A DNA stretch of 64,000 bases from positions 21,245 through 85,244 of the forward strand of contig CAJTSB010000003.1 in the NCBI GenBank assembly GCA_910578825.1. Direction: 5' to 3'. The notes below the pieces were generated by a model that worked only from the letters and a program-made list of their open reading frames with translations, was not told the DNA's origin and ran no database searches. Source of the stretch: an uncultured Lachnospiraceae bacterium (lineage in GTDB: Bacteria; Bacillota; Clostridia; Lachnospirales; Lachnospiraceae). The translations under genes and the position numbers were made by a program. Position 1 is the stretch's first letter; every line of letters starts with the position of its first letter. Shown in pieces: positions 8,401 to 16,023 of the stretch.

Positions 8401-10224
8401 TGCGTCTGTCCAGTCAATCTTGAAGTTCTGCGAGGAACCGTCTGTGTAGGTTGCATTTACGCTCGGATACATTTCATTGAGCATACCTGTTGTTATCTCG
8501 GCGCCTTGAGCGCTGGTAATCTTTAATCCTTTCAACGGTTCTAATCCTGTGTTTGTTACGGTGCCAAGGCTGTCCACAATTTTCTTGTACTGTGCGTCTG
8601 ATAATTCTACGGCGTTTCCTAATGTAATGGAGCTGTCTGTCTCCAAAAGATTCTCATCATTAAACATCAGCTCAAAGCTGTCTTTGTTCAACGGGGAGGA
8701 ATACAGCTCCGTTTTTGAAACAAGAGTATCATCATAGTAATGTACGCCGTCTGCGGATGTAAACACATGGAATCCTCTGGATGTCTCAGAATCCTGGGCT
8801 ACTACCGTAAATGGCGCAGATGCATTCGCGTTGTTTATGTAGACTCTCGGGTTACGGATCTTCAGCGTACCGTCCACGTTTTTGGAAAAGATTACGCCTC
8901 CGCCATTGTTCAAAACATGGAAAGTGTAGCCATCGTCGCTGACTGCCATATAGACGCTCTCTGTCTCCTGGTCAATGTTCCATGCGCCATCGGTATAGAA
9001 TTTTTTGGTGGTCGTATAAACGGTTAAGTATTTTTTGTTTGGAGCCAGAGAGGTTGTTTCTTCTATGACATGAATCGTAAATGGCGCAGAAACAACGCCT
9101 GCCACAGTTGCGGTAATCTTTGTATCTCCGGAGGAGACCGCCGTTACCTTACCGGTATTGTCTATGGTTGCAACCGCAGGATTATCTGAGTTCCATGTTA
9201 CGCTTGCATCCTCCACCGAGGCATAGTCCGGAACGAGAGCTGTCGATAATTGTAAGGTCTCGCCGGCAAAGAGACTGTTCTCACCGATAATATTTACGCC
9301 TCGCAAAGCAACGTTGAGTTTTGTATCCTGGTAGAGCTGTGCGACGTCATCGGCTGTCAGCTCTGAATTATAGATAGAAACGCTGTGTACTCCGCCTTTG
9401 AAAAAGGTATCATTGTAAGAAGAACGTCCGATATAAGCAACCAGTCCCGTACCAAAATCGGTTGTGGTTTTAGTCTTGTCTACAGAATTAACAAATTCGC
9501 CATCGTAATAGGTGGCAATGCTGTCTGCCGTAATGACTGTGGTATACATTCTCCACTTGTCGTCGGTTTTAACGCTCTCAGAGCTGCCTTTTCCAGGTCC
9601 TACTTCCGTATTATAGGGAGCGCTGTCGTTGTTGTCGTTTGTCCACACGCTCTTGAACAAACCGCCTTTATCGGTTTCCATCGGATTAAAAATCCAGTAG
9701 TTCAAAGGCATATCATTGCTAAGGCTGTTGTCCACATGTTTTGTCTTGGTACCGAAGTACATCGCAGCATAATTGCCTTTTCCAGTCAGATTTTTTACCC
9801 AGGCATTGATGGTCAGCGTGTCCTGTCCTTCAAAGATTGTTCCGGGAAGTTCTACGTAGGCGGCTTTGGAACCTGCTGCTCCGCCCGGAAGCGTCAACAT
9901 GCCGTCGGCAATCGCTGCGCCTTCGCCCTTGAGTGTTGCATGATATCCGTTTCCAGTCGTATCGTTGATGGTCTTATCTTCCAGATCCGCTTCCTCAAAG
10001 GTATAAGCGGCGCGTGGTGTGGAAACTGATTTTGGTGATGCAGCAATCGTTTCTGCATCTGCCAGCTTGTCATTGGCATCTGTTGTTTCTAAATTCGTTC
10101 TCTGTATGCCTTCCTCGGTTATCATCTCTTCTGCAAATACCATATTTGCCGCTGACGGGAGCAGCGTAAATGACATTGCAAAGGATAATACGATTGCAAG
10201 GCACCGTTTGGTAAATTGTTTCAT
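5485..10224 (-). CDS. Giant secreted GH43 hydrolase: LamG, Big2, GH43, six Big2 repeats
   Basis: 1579 residues with a signal peptide (~1-31, ending VFAEE). A concanavalin/LamG-like module (~72-300; AYIGRSSYND near its end) probably binds carbohydrate. It is followed by one Big2 (~305-388), then the same block as the 2494-5343 gene: N-terminal module (~398-555), Ig-like (~560-635) and GH43 (~670-1050). Catalytic acids are Asp679, Asp840 and Glu907 (VNEGP). Six Big2 repeats follow to the C-terminus, the last two Lys/Thr-rich. Compared with its paralogue it gains the LamG module and extra repeats. RBS AGGAGG is at 10231-10235 before the start. Expected to be extracellular, bound to the wall by charge. 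Substrate is inferred to be arabinan-, arabinoxylan- or galactofuranose-like, by family only. Confidence 0.87.
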   Translation of the reverse strand: MKQFTKRCLAIVLSFAMSFTLLPSAANMVFAEEMITEEGIQRTNLETTDANDKLADAETIAASPKSVSTPRAAYTFEEADLEDKTINDTTGNGYHATLKGEGAAIADGMLTLPGGAAGSKAAYVELPGTIFEGQDTLTINAWVKNLTGKGNYAAMYFGTKTKHVDNSLSNDMPLNYWIFNPMETDKGGLFKSVWTNDNNDSAPYNTEVGPGKGSSESVKTDDKWRMYTTVITADSIATYYDGEFVNSVDKTKTTTDFGTGLVAYIGRSSYNDTFFKGGVHSVSIYNSELTADDVAQLYQDTKLNVALRGVNIIGENSLFAGETLQLSTALVPDYASVEDASVTWNSDNPAVATIDNTGKVTAVSSGDTKITATVAGVVSAPFTIHVIEETTSLAPNKKYLTVYTTTKKFYTDGAWNIDQETESVYMAVSDDGYTFHVLNNGGGVIFSKNVDGTLKIRNPRVYINNANASAPFTVVAQDSETSRGFHVFTSADGVHYYDDTLVSKTELYSSPLNKDSFELMFNDENLLETDSSITLGNAVELSDAQYKKIVDSLGTVTNTGLEPLKGLKITSAQGAEITTGMLNEMYPSVNATYTDGSSQNFKIDWTDALENANLSTAGTHTLTGKVIQPQYINNLQELNGSSLKDDDPSNVNPDCPDNYDPSTKKVFYDKTKFIEGMADPNIYWDEQTGYYYMTASYFPEDGDQIDTNDNTEQYDRVVMRRGRTLEELQTRKGKQVTIWKAGNQGYDDNGTQAKRGYRYIWAPEIHRVGDYWVVYFTESQSSGVYDIYCHALILDGDKDPYETALTSSSQVSEWKDYKMRKDESLAADVTDPFGTSFCLDMTYFKDEVNGQSYVLWAGKPTASFGGNSTDIFIATVDEHEPWKITSGATRITCSDYGWERIRHCVNEGPTVLQHDGNIFMCYSAGGTGSEYAIGMCSAKNGENLLDINNWKKSPYPLLTSRDVNGEEGPGHNSFTVDKDGNNIFVYHARPTSHNYQMCGKYNGDPLKDPCRHARLKRVHWAADGTPILKMTYENELLEEYETVSLTVNVVADGSDSDMTDLPKPVTDITLDKNTIEMEAGESETLTATIAPADASNKNLTWSVVSAGIVEIQGEGTSVTLVGKKKGTTTVRATAASGVYKECEVTVTGVPVTGMELDNETLTLTAGTTATLKPIFTPANATNKKVVWTSSNASVATVKGGVVTGRAEGEATITATSVDGEFTQTCEVLVEPAVVTGITLNQTSLTLTVNEKATLTATVNPLGYVSQKVSWSSGDASIASVDQNGNITALKGGVTTITATSDENKAIKASCSIKVQVPVQSITMSKTSLSLAAGDSATLTATINPANATDKTVTWTSSNVSVASVKNGVVTAAKAGNTVITAKAGGKIATCNVTVTAARKATGIKLSGDKKLKIAAGKKVVLTATVSPANASNKNVTWIVSNKKYAKMTGSGNKRTIILDKKGAGKKVTVTATTADGSNKKASVTITIMKGSVKKITFKPKSKTLKAGKKVTLKPDIKTNGKKKQTNTKLSWKSSNTKYATVSSSGKVTAKKAGKGKTVTITATSTDGTNKKAKMKIKIK

Positions 10225-10235
10225 GAAAACCCTCC

Positions 10236-10283
10236 TTAATATAATATAATCTTAGCGGTAATAAATAAAAACCGCCGGTTCAT
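10236..10283 (-). CDS. Possible 15-codon leader peptide upstream of the giant GH43 gene
   Basis: Reading toward the GH43 gene, ATG (10283-10281) is preceded by AGGAGG (10300-10295). It opens a 15-codon frame (MNRRFLFITAKIILY) whose TAA (10238-10236) overlaps the AGGAGG of the large gene, a layout typical of translational coupling. There is no homology evidence and the frame is too short to judge coding potential; it may be chance. Confidence 0.3.
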   Translation of the reverse strand: MNRRFLFITAKIILY

Positions 10284-10373
10284 ATGTTACCCTTCCTCCT
10301 TTCCCAAATAGTCATATGTATATTTTAGTCTATTCAGTATGTTTTTTCAACGGTAAATATAGTTATTTTGTAC

Positions 10374-10410
10374 AAAAAAGGAGCAAAGCTGTGTCGTGCA
10401 GCTTTGCTCC
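10374..10410 (-). terminator. Terminator of the CoA-transferase gene
   Basis: 12-bp perfect stem 10380-10391 / 10399-10410 (GGAGCAAAGCTG and complement), followed on the minus strand by six T (10379-10374). It lies 32 bases past the stop of the 10442-11782 gene. Confidence 0.93.
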
Positions 10411-10441
10411 TGTCATGGGTGATTAATAAGTATTTTCGGTT

Positions 10442-11782
10442 TTATTTGTTGCTTCTGCGCCAGATATGCATCTTCTCTGCCTCTTTGATGAGCTCATCGC
10501 GGAAATCGGGGTGTGCCACAGAGATAATGGCTTCGCATTTCTGCCATGCAGACAATCCCTTGAGGTTTACTTTGCCATATTCGGTTACAAGATAGTGAAT
10601 ATTGGCACGTGTGTCAGTGACAATGGAGCCGGGATGCAGCGTTGGAAGAATTCTTGATTTTAATTCTCCGTCCTTTGTCTTAAAGGTGGAAGAGCAGCAG
10701 ATAAAGCTCTTGCCGCCGTTGGAAAGGTAAGCGCCCAGTACGAAGTCCAGCTGTCCGCCTGCGCCGCTGATGTGCTTGACGCCGGAAGATTCCGAGCTTA
10801 CCTGTCCGAAGAGGTCAATATCTACAGCGTTATTGATAGACATGAAGTTGTCCAATGCGGAAATCGAGCGGATATCGTTGGTATAGCTTACCGGCGCGCT
10901 CAAAAGCTCCGGGTTTTCATCCAGATAATCGTACATCTTCTTGGTGCCCGCACCGAATGCATATGCCTGACGGAACCGGTCAATGCTCTTGCGGGAACCG
11001 TTAATTTTGCCGGCTCTGGCAATATCCACGAAAGCGTCTACGTACATTTCCGTATGAACGCCCAGATCCTTCAAATCAGACTCAGCGATCAGTGAGCCGA
11101 CGGCGTTCGGCATTCCGCCGATGCCAAGCTGTAAGCATGCACCGTTTGGTATTTCTTCCACAATAAGTTCTGCGACCTTTCTGTCAACCTCAGTGGCAGC
11201 TCCGCCACCGCCTAATTCACCGATTACAGGATTGTCACCTTCTACAATATAATCGACGTCGGAAATATGTACGCCGTTCTCAAAACCGCCAAGACAGCGG
11301 GGCATATTTTCATTTACTTCCACAATAATCTTTTTGGAAGTCTCGCAGACAGCAGTCATATGAGAAGCATTGGGACCAAAATTGAAGTAGCCGTGTTTGT
11401 CCATGGGTGAAACCTGGAACATAGCCACATCATCCGGAGTCGAGGACTCGCGGTAGTAGCGCGGCAGCTCGGAATAGCGAATAGCGCTGTAGTAAGAGCA
11501 TCCGCGTGCAATGAGTTTGCGCTCCACACCTGACATATGCCAGGAGTTCCATGTAAAATGCTCACCGGCGTCTTCGCGCTCGAAGATGGCAAGCGGTTTT
11601 AAGAGGATGCCGCCGCGCAGGTTTACATTTGTAAGTTCATCTGTACGTTTTGCCAATGCACGGTCAAGTGCATCCGGAGTTCCGGTACACCAGCCATAAT
11701 CAACCCAGTCACCGGATTTGACGATTTTGACAGCCTCTTCGGCAGAGACAAGTTTCTGCTGATATTCCTGTGTGTAGTCCAT
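10442..11782 (-). CDS. Acetyl-CoA hydrolase/transferase family protein, butyryl-CoA:acetate CoA-transferase-like
   Basis: 446 residues, full length for the family. It moves CoA from an acyl-CoA (butyryl-, or possibly 4-hydroxybutyryl- or propionyl-CoA) to acetate through a glutamyl-CoA intermediate. The family Glu lies in GVHTEMYVDAF (Glu245). Other family stretches are QLGIGGMPNAVGSLI and SGAGGQLDFVLGAYLS. Start ATG 11782 has a GGGAGG RBS. Recalled sequences of Roseburia- and Anaerostipes-type But enzymes are very similar, including the C-terminal HPDFRDELIKEAEKMHIWRR. The gene is single, with its own promoter and terminator, as is usual for but. Together with hydF nearby this fits a fermentative, hydrogen-forming butyrate producer; substrate is inferred from similarity. 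Confidence 0.85.
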   Translation of the reverse strand: MDYTQEYQQKLVSAEEAVKIVKSGDWVDYGWCTGTPDALDRALAKRTDELTNVNLRGGILLKPLAIFEREDAGEHFTWNSWHMSGVERKLIARGCSYYSAIRYSELPRYYRESSTPDDVAMFQVSPMDKHGYFNFGPNASHMTAVCETSKKIIVEVNENMPRCLGGFENGVHISDVDYIVEGDNPVIGELGGGGAATEVDRKVAELIVEEIPNGACLQLGIGGMPNAVGSLIAESDLKDLGVHTEMYVDAFVDIARAGKINGSRKSIDRFRQAYAFGAGTKKMYDYLDENPELLSAPVSYTNDIRSISALDNFMSINNAVDIDLFGQVSSESSGVKHISGAGGQLDFVLGAYLSNGGKSFICCSSTFKTKDGELKSRILPTLHPGSIVTDTRANIHYLVTEYGKVNLKGLSAWQKCEAIISVAHPDFRDELIKEAEKMHIWRRSNK

Positions 11783-11848
11783 GTGAAAAACCTCCCTGAA
11801 ATTAATAATTTGGAAAATATTCGATTGTTAAATCTATAACATAACGTT

Positions 11849-11877
11849 ATCTTATCATTTTTCGTGAGATGGGTCAA
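11849..11877 (-). promoter_or_regulatory. Promoter of the CoA-transferase gene
   Basis: On the minus strand, TTGACC (11877-11872) and TAAGAT (11854-11849) are separated by 17 bases, about 70 bases before the start codon. Confidence 0.6.
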
Positions 11878-11888
11878 TAAGTGCAGGA

Positions 11889-11917
11889 TTGTAAATTCAG
11901 CAAAGATGTATTATAAT
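11889..11917 (+). promoter_or_regulatory. Promoter of the chemotaxis receptor gene
   Basis: TTGTAA (11889-11894), 17 bases, TATAAT (11912-11917). The start codon lies at 11956, so the leader is short. The divergent CoA-transferase promoter overlaps the same intergenic region. Confidence 0.65.
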
Positions 11918-11955
11918 AAAAAAAATTGGGATGGAGCGCACATAGGAGGAATAAT

Positions 11956-13449
11956 ATGGGTACAGAGAACCGGTTTCGATACAATGATAAATCAGAGCGT
12001 TATCGCATGATGAATCTTTTTTTATACATTGCAGTTGTGGCGGCATGGGTGGGATATGCCGCATACCTGTGGGTAAAATTCATGACAGGGGAGATGGTTC
12101 TCGTCATGATGTTTGCCAATACAGTGTTCATTGCGCTCTGTATCATCATCAATACGGTTCTGCTGTTAAAAGACCGGGCAACGCCAAAGCTGAAAATGGC
12201 AATCAATATAGAATATGGATTGATGTTTCTGATTCTTGCGCTGCAGACAGATGCACAGTTTATCAACATTCTGCTGCTGGGAATTCTTGCGGCACAGGTT
12301 CCTTATTATGATGCTAAAAATTACAGGATTACGTTTTTCTCTTATGTTGCTTTGTATATTATGGAGTTAATTGTGCAGGGTGTGAAACATATGATCACCT
12401 GGGATATTGATACGATCTGCACAATTTATGTTATGCTTGGCGTGCTTTACGTTCTGGGACGCGTGGGCGGCGTGGCAAAGATGTTCAGCGATCATGCTCT
12501 TGGCACGGTGCTTGAACAGAGTGAGAAACAGAAGAAAATGATGGACGGCATTATTTCCATTTCACAGACGGTGCAGGAAGAATCAGATAAGAGTACGGAG
12601 ATGGTAGACAATCTGGTTGATTCAACCAGGATGGTAACGCGCAGTATGCAGGAGATTTCTTCGACTACCGGGGTGACTGCGGATAATATTTCTGAGCAGA
12701 GTATTATGACCCAGAATATTCAGGAGTCGATTGACGAGACGCTTAACCGCTCCCGCAAAATGGTGGATATTGCAGAAGATTCCAATAAGAGCATTCAGGA
12801 AAATCTGGATCTGATGGAAGAACTGAAAGGGCAGTCTGCACAGATTGCAAATACAAATAAACAGGTGACGGAGTCTATGAGCAAGCTTCAGGATAAGACG
12901 AAGGAGGTAGAGGAGATTGCGGATATGATTCTTGATATCTCCAGCCAGACAGATTTGCTGTCACTGAACGCCTCGATTGAGAGCGCCAGAGCCGGTGAGG
13001 CCGGAAGAGGATTTGCCGTGGTAGCGGATCAGATTCGTCAGTTGGCGGAACAGACAAAGAATTCTACCGAGAACATTACCAGAATTATTCTGGAGTTGAA
13101 TGAGAATGCAAATGAGGTAGTAGGAGCCATAGATACATCTCTGAAGGCTGCTACAAATCAGAATAAGATGATACATACGGCGGCAGAAAGTTTTGGAAAA
13201 CTGGATCAGAATATGGAACATTTAATTGAGGATATTCAGGAAATCGACCAGAAGATTAATCATCTTGCCGATGCCAACAACCGTATTGTGGACAATATTT
13301 CCCATTTATCTGCAACGACAGAAGAAATTACCGCCAATGCGGAGCAGGCAAGCAGCCTCAGTGAGAAGAATCTGCAATATGCGGAACAGGCAAAGGATGC
13401 AATTATGTTGATTCAGGAGACTACGGAAGGGATGAAAGAGTACCTGTAA
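11956..13449 (+). CDS. Methyl-accepting chemotaxis protein with six-helix membrane domain
   Basis: 497 residues. An in-frame TTG at 11926 also exists, but ATG 11956 has AGGAGG at 11946-11951 and is preferred. About six hydrophobic helices fill residues 17-173, with no large extracellular sensing domain and no obvious HAMP. A long cytoplasmic coiled-coil follows, with the MCP hairpin tip SSQTDLLSLNASIESARAG (~329-347) that contacts CheA and CheW. The membrane region therefore probably is the sensor, or the protein senses intracellular or membrane signals. It stands alone, with no che or flagellar genes nearby; only a YjfB-like putative motility protein at 59 kb hints at motility. Ligand unknown. 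Confidence 0.88.
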   Translation: MGTENRFRYNDKSERYRMMNLFLYIAVVAAWVGYAAYLWVKFMTGEMVLVMMFANTVFIALCIIINTVLLLKDRATPKLKMAINIEYGLMFLILALQTDAQFINILLLGILAAQVPYYDAKNYRITFFSYVALYIMELIVQGVKHMITWDIDTICTIYVMLGVLYVLGRVGGVAKMFSDHALGTVLEQSEKQKKMMDGIISISQTVQEESDKSTEMVDNLVDSTRMVTRSMQEISSTTGVTADNISEQSIMTQNIQESIDETLNRSRKMVDIAEDSNKSIQENLDLMEELKGQSAQIANTNKQVTESMSKLQDKTKEVEEIADMILDISSQTDLLSLNASIESARAGEAGRGFAVVADQIRQLAEQTKNSTENITRIILELNENANEVVGAIDTSLKAATNQNKMIHTAAESFGKLDQNMEHLIEDIQEIDQKINHLADANNRIVDNISHLSATTEEITANAEQASSLSEKNLQYAEQAKDAIMLIQETTEGMKEYL

Positions 13450-13539
13450 GGTCATTGTTTAGACCATCAGGCAACGGGGTTAAAACTTTCAGGCAATCAA
13501 ACAGAGAATCTATAAAATTTAATATAAAGGAGAGAGATT

Positions 13540-14220
13540 ATGAGATACCAGGTATTAGGAGACACAATGCCGGCAGTAGAAGTTCGTTTTGACGTAGCCG
13601 GGGAAAGCATGTATACGCAGTCCGGCGGAATGGCATGGATGAGCGAGGGAGTTACCATGGATTCCAATATGAGGGGCGGTCTGGGTAAAAGCATCGGAAG
13701 AATGTTTTCCGGGGAATCCCTGTTTATGGCGACCTATAAAGCGGAAAAACCGGACGCTATGATTGCATTTGCCTCAACAGTGGCAGGCGAGATACTTCCC
13801 ATTGACATCGGAGCCAGCGGAACAATGATCTGCCAGAAGGGCGCATTTCTGTGCGCACAGGAAAGCGTAAATTTGAGCGTTAAGTTTACCAAGAAATTAT
13901 CTGCCGGATTTTTCGGCGGGGAAGGTTTTATTTTACAGGGTATTTCCGGTTCCGGAATGGTATTTTTGGAAATTGATGGAAATAAGGTAGAGAAGAACCT
14001 GGCGCCGGGCGAGGTGATTAAAGTGGATACCGGAAACGTGGTTGCTTTCGAGGAGAGCGTGAATTATGAAGTTGAAACGGTAAAGGGCTTAAAGAATATT
14101 TTCTTCGGCGGAGAGGGATTGTTCCTCACCAAGCTCACCGGACCGGGTAAAGTAATCCTTCAGACCCAGAACTTTAATGAGTTTGCAGGACGTATTGCGC
14201 GGTTGATACCGAGTAAATAA
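13540..14220 (+). CDS. AIM24 / TIGR00266 family protein
   Basis: 226 residues; RBS AAGGAGAG before ATG 13540. Gly-rich beta-helical/cupin-like repeats are visible: YTQSGGMAWM near the N-terminus, then two similar FFGGEGFILQGISGSG and FFGGEGLFLTKLTGPG stretches. These are characteristic of the AIM24 family, which is widespread in bacteria and has a mitochondrial relative. The molecular function is not established. There is no signal peptide or membrane segment, so it is probably cytosolic. It is followed directly by the metK promoter and is not co-operonic with it. Confidence 0.85.
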   Translation: MRYQVLGDTMPAVEVRFDVAGESMYTQSGGMAWMSEGVTMDSNMRGGLGKSIGRMFSGESLFMATYKAEKPDAMIAFASTVAGEILPIDIGASGTMICQKGAFLCAQESVNLSVKFTKKLSAGFFGGEGFILQGISGSGMVFLEIDGNKVEKNLAPGEVIKVDTGNVVAFEESVNYEVETVKGLKNIFFGGEGLFLTKLTGPGKVILQTQNFNEFAGRIARLIPSK

Positions 14221-14225
14221 AAGTG

Positions 14226-14254
14226 TTGACATCGTATGCAAAACATAGTATGCT
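14226..14254 (+). promoter_or_regulatory. Promoter of the SAM riboswitch-metK unit
   Basis: TTGACA (14226-14231), 17 bases, TATGCT (14249-14254); consensus -35 and good spacing, about 40 bases before the riboswitch. Confidence 0.8.
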
Positions 14255-14295
14255 AGATACGAAGATTTGAAAATTCCATATTGTTGTAATATTTT

Positions 14296-14391
14296 CTCTT
14301 ATTCAGAGTGGTGGAGGTACATAGGATCTGTGAAACCACGGCAACCCCTTATGGAAGGTGCTAACCTGAGCGAGTGATCGAACAATAAGAG
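14296..14391 (+). promoter_or_regulatory. SAM-I (S-box) riboswitch controlling metK
   Basis: P1 is formed by CTCTTATT (14296-14303) and AATAAGAG (14384-14391). Between them lie the S-box hallmarks GGTGGAGG (14310-14317), TGAAACCACGGCAACC (14331-14346) and GGTGCTAACCTG (14358-14369). The aptamer binds S-adenosylmethionine, which favours the downstream terminator and lowers synthesis of SAM synthetase. Placement upstream of metK is classical for Firmicutes. Confidence 0.95.
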
Positions 14392-14415
14392 GATTTGATT
14401 ATCTTTTTGACTATC

Positions 14416-14448
14416 AGGTTCGCTTATTTTTAATAGGCGAACCTTTTT
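14416..14448 (+). terminator. Riboswitch expression-platform terminator
   Basis: Stem AGGTTCGC (14416-14423) / GCGAACCT (14437-14444) followed by T residues, directly after the S-box aptamer. Forms when SAM is bound. Confidence 0.9.
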
Positions 14449-14597
14449 CATCTTAGTAGAAAAGACCTTGTCACGCGAAAGCGTGAAAGAATCTTTCCTA
14501 TAAGATAAAGAAACAAATATGCGCGCAGCGAGCATGGGAAAACCTTTCCTGCTCGACTGCAAATGATCTGGAATGGGAATCAAAGGAGGAAACAGAA
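14449..14597 (+). other. Structured distal leader of metK
   Basis: About 150 bases between the riboswitch terminator and the metK start, more than the platform needs. It holds a TCACGC-GAAA-GCGTGA hairpin (14471-14486) and a second long imperfect hairpin with CGAGCA / TGCTCG arms (~14528-14555). A 15-codon frame without a clear RBS runs 14519-14566. No known RNA family recognised. Confidence 0.4.
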
Positions 14598-15785
14598 ATG
14601 GAAAAAAGATTATTTACTTCGGAATCTGTCACAGAGGGACATCCGGATAAGGTATGTGATGCGGTGTCGGATGCGATTCTGGATGCATTGATGGAGCAGG
14701 ATCCCATGAGCCGCGTTGCATGTGAGACAGCGACCTGTACGGGGTTTGTTCTGGTAACCGGAGAAATTACGAGCAAAGCACAGATTGATATTCCGCAGAT
14801 TGTACGGGATACGGTAAATGAAATTGGTTATAATGATGCGGCAACCGGATTTGATGGAAACACCTGTGCGGTTATGGTTGCATTAGACCGTCAGTCTACC
14901 GATATTGCGATGGGCGTAGACAAAGCTCTGGAGGCAAAAGAAAACAAGATGTCAGATCAGGAGCTGGAGGCGATTGGAGCTGGAGATCAGGGTATGATGT
15001 TTGGATATGCGACAAACGAGACGCCGGAGTTGATGCCGTATCCGATTTCACTTGCGCATAAGCTGGCATTGCAGCTGACAAAGGTGCGCAAGGACGGTAC
15101 TTTAAACTATCTGCGACCCGATGGAAAGACACAGGTATCCGTGGAGTATGATGAAAATGGCAATCCCACCAGGCTTGAGGCAGTGGTGCTCTCTACACAG
15201 CACGATGCGGACGTAACGCAGGAGCAGATTCACACGGATATCAAAAAACATGTATTTGACCCGATTCTTCCCAAAGAAATGATAGACAAAGAGACAAAAT
15301 TCTTCATCAATCCAACCGGACGTTTTGTGATTGGCGGACCGCATGGAGATGCAGGACTTACCGGACGTAAGATTATCGTTGATACATACGGCGGATATGC
15401 ACGTCACGGCGGCGGAGCTTTTTCCGGAAAGGATTGTACGAAGGTAGACCGTTCGGCAGCCTATGCAGCGCGTTATGTGGCTAAGAACATTGTGGCAGCA
15501 GGTCTTGCAGATAAATGTGAAATTCAGTTGTCTTATGCAATCGGTGTGGCACAGCCTACCTCTGTCATGGTGGACACATTTGGCACCGGTAAGATTTCCG
15601 ATGAGAAATTAGTGGACATGATTCGTGATAACTTTGATTTGCGTCCGGCGGGAATTATCAAAATGCTGGATTTGAGACGTCCGATTTACAAGCAAACGGC
15701 GGCTTATGGACATTTTGGACGCAACGATTTGAACCTGCCCTGGGAGGCAACGGATAAGGTAGAAATTTTGAAGAAGTATTTATAA
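14598..15785 (+). CDS. metK: S-adenosylmethionine synthetase
   Basis: 395 residues, normal family length. Makes SAM from methionine and ATP in the cytosol as a homotetramer. Hallmarks: GHPDKVCDAVSDAILDA at the N-terminus (ATP/metal binding), GAGDQGMMFGYA hexapeptide region, and GGPHGDAGLTGRKI with the flexible-loop and phosphate-binding residues. RBS AAAGGAGG before ATG 14598. Expression is expected to be feedback-controlled by the SAM-I riboswitch upstream. Single-gene unit, closed by the terminator at 15827-15857. Confidence 0.98.
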   Translation: MEKRLFTSESVTEGHPDKVCDAVSDAILDALMEQDPMSRVACETATCTGFVLVTGEITSKAQIDIPQIVRDTVNEIGYNDAATGFDGNTCAVMVALDRQSTDIAMGVDKALEAKENKMSDQELEAIGAGDQGMMFGYATNETPELMPYPISLAHKLALQLTKVRKDGTLNYLRPDGKTQVSVEYDENGNPTRLEAVVLSTQHDADVTQEQIHTDIKKHVFDPILPKEMIDKETKFFINPTGRFVIGGPHGDAGLTGRKIIVDTYGGYARHGGGAFSGKDCTKVDRSAAYAARYVAKNIVAAGLADKCEIQLSYAIGVAQPTSVMVDTFGTGKISDEKLVDMIRDNFDLRPAGIIKMLDLRRPIYKQTAAYGHFGRNDLNLPWEATDKVEILKKYL

Positions 15786-15826
15786 ATAGTAACAAAAAGA
15801 TAAGTGAAATAATATCTTATAAGAGG

Positions 15827-15857
15827 AACCTCCTGCCATGATACGGCGGGAGGTTTT
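15827..15857 (+). terminator. Terminator of metK
   Basis: 11-bp stem AACCTCCTGCC (15827-15837) / GGCGGGAGGTT (15845-15855, one wobble) followed by a short T stretch. Confidence 0.82.
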
Positions 15858-15918
15858 CAGCTGCCGGTATTATGGATGTAGAGGCTTATCGCAATATGGG
15901 AAAAAATCCACCTGTGTA

Positions 15919-15947
15919 TTGCGGAAACAATAGCGGCATGATAGAAT
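15919..15947 (+). promoter_or_regulatory. Possible promoter of the dgt-like gene
   Basis: TTGCGG (15919-15924), 17 bases, TAGAAT (15942-15947), about 75 bases before the start at 16024. Weak -35. Confidence 0.4.
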
Positions 15948-16023
15948 TAGAAAAAGTCTCCAATATGTGGAATCAATAAGAATACAACGTAGATAAATCT
16001 GGATTGTGAGGGAAGGTACGGTC

